A DNA stretch of 64,000 nt, from contig NC_052351.1 in the NCBI RefSeq assembly GCF_009727055.1, positions 11,864,091 through 11,928,090 on the forward strand. The letters are read 5' to 3'. This document shows, in pieces, positions 63,280 to 64,000 of the stretch (within the stretch, counting starts at the first letter, position 1; each line of letters starts with the position of its first letter). Source of the stretch: Benincasa hispida. Lineage: Eukaryota; Streptophyta; Magnoliopsida; Cucurbitales; Cucurbitaceae. The notes beneath the pieces are model-generated. The model ran no database searches and had not been told where the DNA came from. It was given only the letters and a program-made list of their open reading frames with translations. The position numbers and the translations under genes were made by a program.

Positions 63280-63604
63280 AGGTAGTGGACATACCTAACT
63301 ACAGTAGGATAGGACTTAGTCTTCTTCTTGTTTCATGTGTATATGTGTCCCATGAGGACTAGAGCAGTTTATATGTTTCACCAAAGGTGGGTATCTAGAG
63401 GACATAGATGCCTAGCCTGACCCCAGTAGTGGGGTTACTTACTGAGTATTTTATACTCATTCTTTCTCATGTTGTTGTTTCAGGTAAGGGTAGAGATGCA
63501 CCGGCGATGGACAAGCGGAATTCGTGATCAAGTCACTGGGACTAGTTTTTTTTTTACGCTTCTGCATCATGAGATTTAGAGTTCTTTTCATGTTTCCCTT
63601 AATG
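63280..63604. other. Non-coding tail before the third adaptor
   Basis: It includes GTGGGGTTACTTACTGAGTA and TTATACTCATTC blocks and a CAGGTAAGG-like sequence. No gene seen. Confidence 0.4.
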
Positions 63605-63642
63605 CTGTCTCTTATACACATCTAGATGTGTATAAGAGACAG
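63605..63642. other. Nextera mate-pair junction adaptor, complete (artifact)
   Basis: The same perfect 38-bp double mosaic-end palindrome as at 1257-1294. Everything to its right repeats sequence found 1,410 bp upstream. Confidence 0.97.
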
Positions 63643-64000
63643 CCCTTGTTGCGTGGGTCTTTGTCAGACTCTTAGATTTGGGTAAGATCTATTTTTCTAT
63701 TGGGTCGGGTTTCTTGAAGGATTTTTTTGGATGCCCATTAAGTTGGAATGAAAGTTAAATTAGTCGCATTATTTTGATTTAGATTTGAGCTTGGGAAATT
63801 ATAGAAGCGGCTGTCCAGCGGATTCGAGATTGTTCGGCAAGAGTTTTGGTAAGAGTTGTGGTCCTTGTTGTTGGTTTGTGGGCACGCATTGATTACTGAA
63901 TTAAGTTTGACTTAACCCTTGTATCTTTAAGGTTCCAAGTCGTCATCCATTGGGATTTAAAATCTGTTAGGAGGAGATTTTGGAGTCGAAATCTTGGGAG
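63643..64000 (+). repeat. Near-identical copy of 62233-62592
   Basis: It begins CCCTTGTTGCGTGGGTC exactly at the adaptor edge and follows 62233-62592 with scattered substitutions and small deletions. The differences suggest it comes from another genomic copy, joined here through a chimeric mate-pair read. Confidence 0.88.

Overview
The window is AT-rich plant nuclear DNA. Repeat families, intron style and gene content suggest a dicot, most likely a cucurbit such as Cucumis or a relative; this is inference, no database was searched. It is mostly transposable elements of several ages around one small gene island. It also carries assembly scars: three Nextera mate-pair junction adaptors and two single-N joins flanked by duplicated sequence, so this is draft short-read assembly.

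Layout. 1-11.6 kb is gene-free AT-rich DNA with small elements: a hAT-type MITE with an 8-bp target-site duplication, a long-TIR MITE, MULE-like MITEs and SINE-like fragments. 11.6-32.75 kb is a seven-layer nest of transposons. A Harbinger-like shell holds a Copia element with both LTRs. That holds three same-family solo LTRs, each inserted in the previous one. The innermost holds a 12.37-kb Mutator-like element (MULE) with a 9-bp target-site duplication, and the MULE was itself hit by two more LTRs. The MULE carries a broken transposase gene and a decayed DUF1985-type gene, the Kaonashi-like arrangement.

33-43.4 kb is the gene island with two convergent genes. The + strand gene (36257-36715) is a single-exon 152-residue coiled-coil protein with a basic nuclear-localisation-like tail. 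The - strand gene (37051-43168) is a 14-exon, 590-residue AAA-type ATPase with a presequence-like N-terminus; I assembled its reading frame exon by exon, and one intron has a GC donor.

43.5-64 kb is again retrotransposon territory: a decayed Ty3/Gypsy chromovirus pol fragment (-), a decayed Copia pol (+) interrupted by a solo LTR with a perfect TSD, and a roughly 2-kb LTR followed directly by a tRNA-Met primer-binding site, so two elements share one LTR. The leader after it is packed with the palindrome ACGATCGT. The last kilobases hold a 26-bp minisatellite and a 360-bp duplication abutting the third adaptor. About ten copies of one LTR family (TGTTGGGG...TTCCTT(C/T)A) lie in this window and explain most of the non-genic sequence. 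The two genes show no functional link beyond being convergent neighbours.
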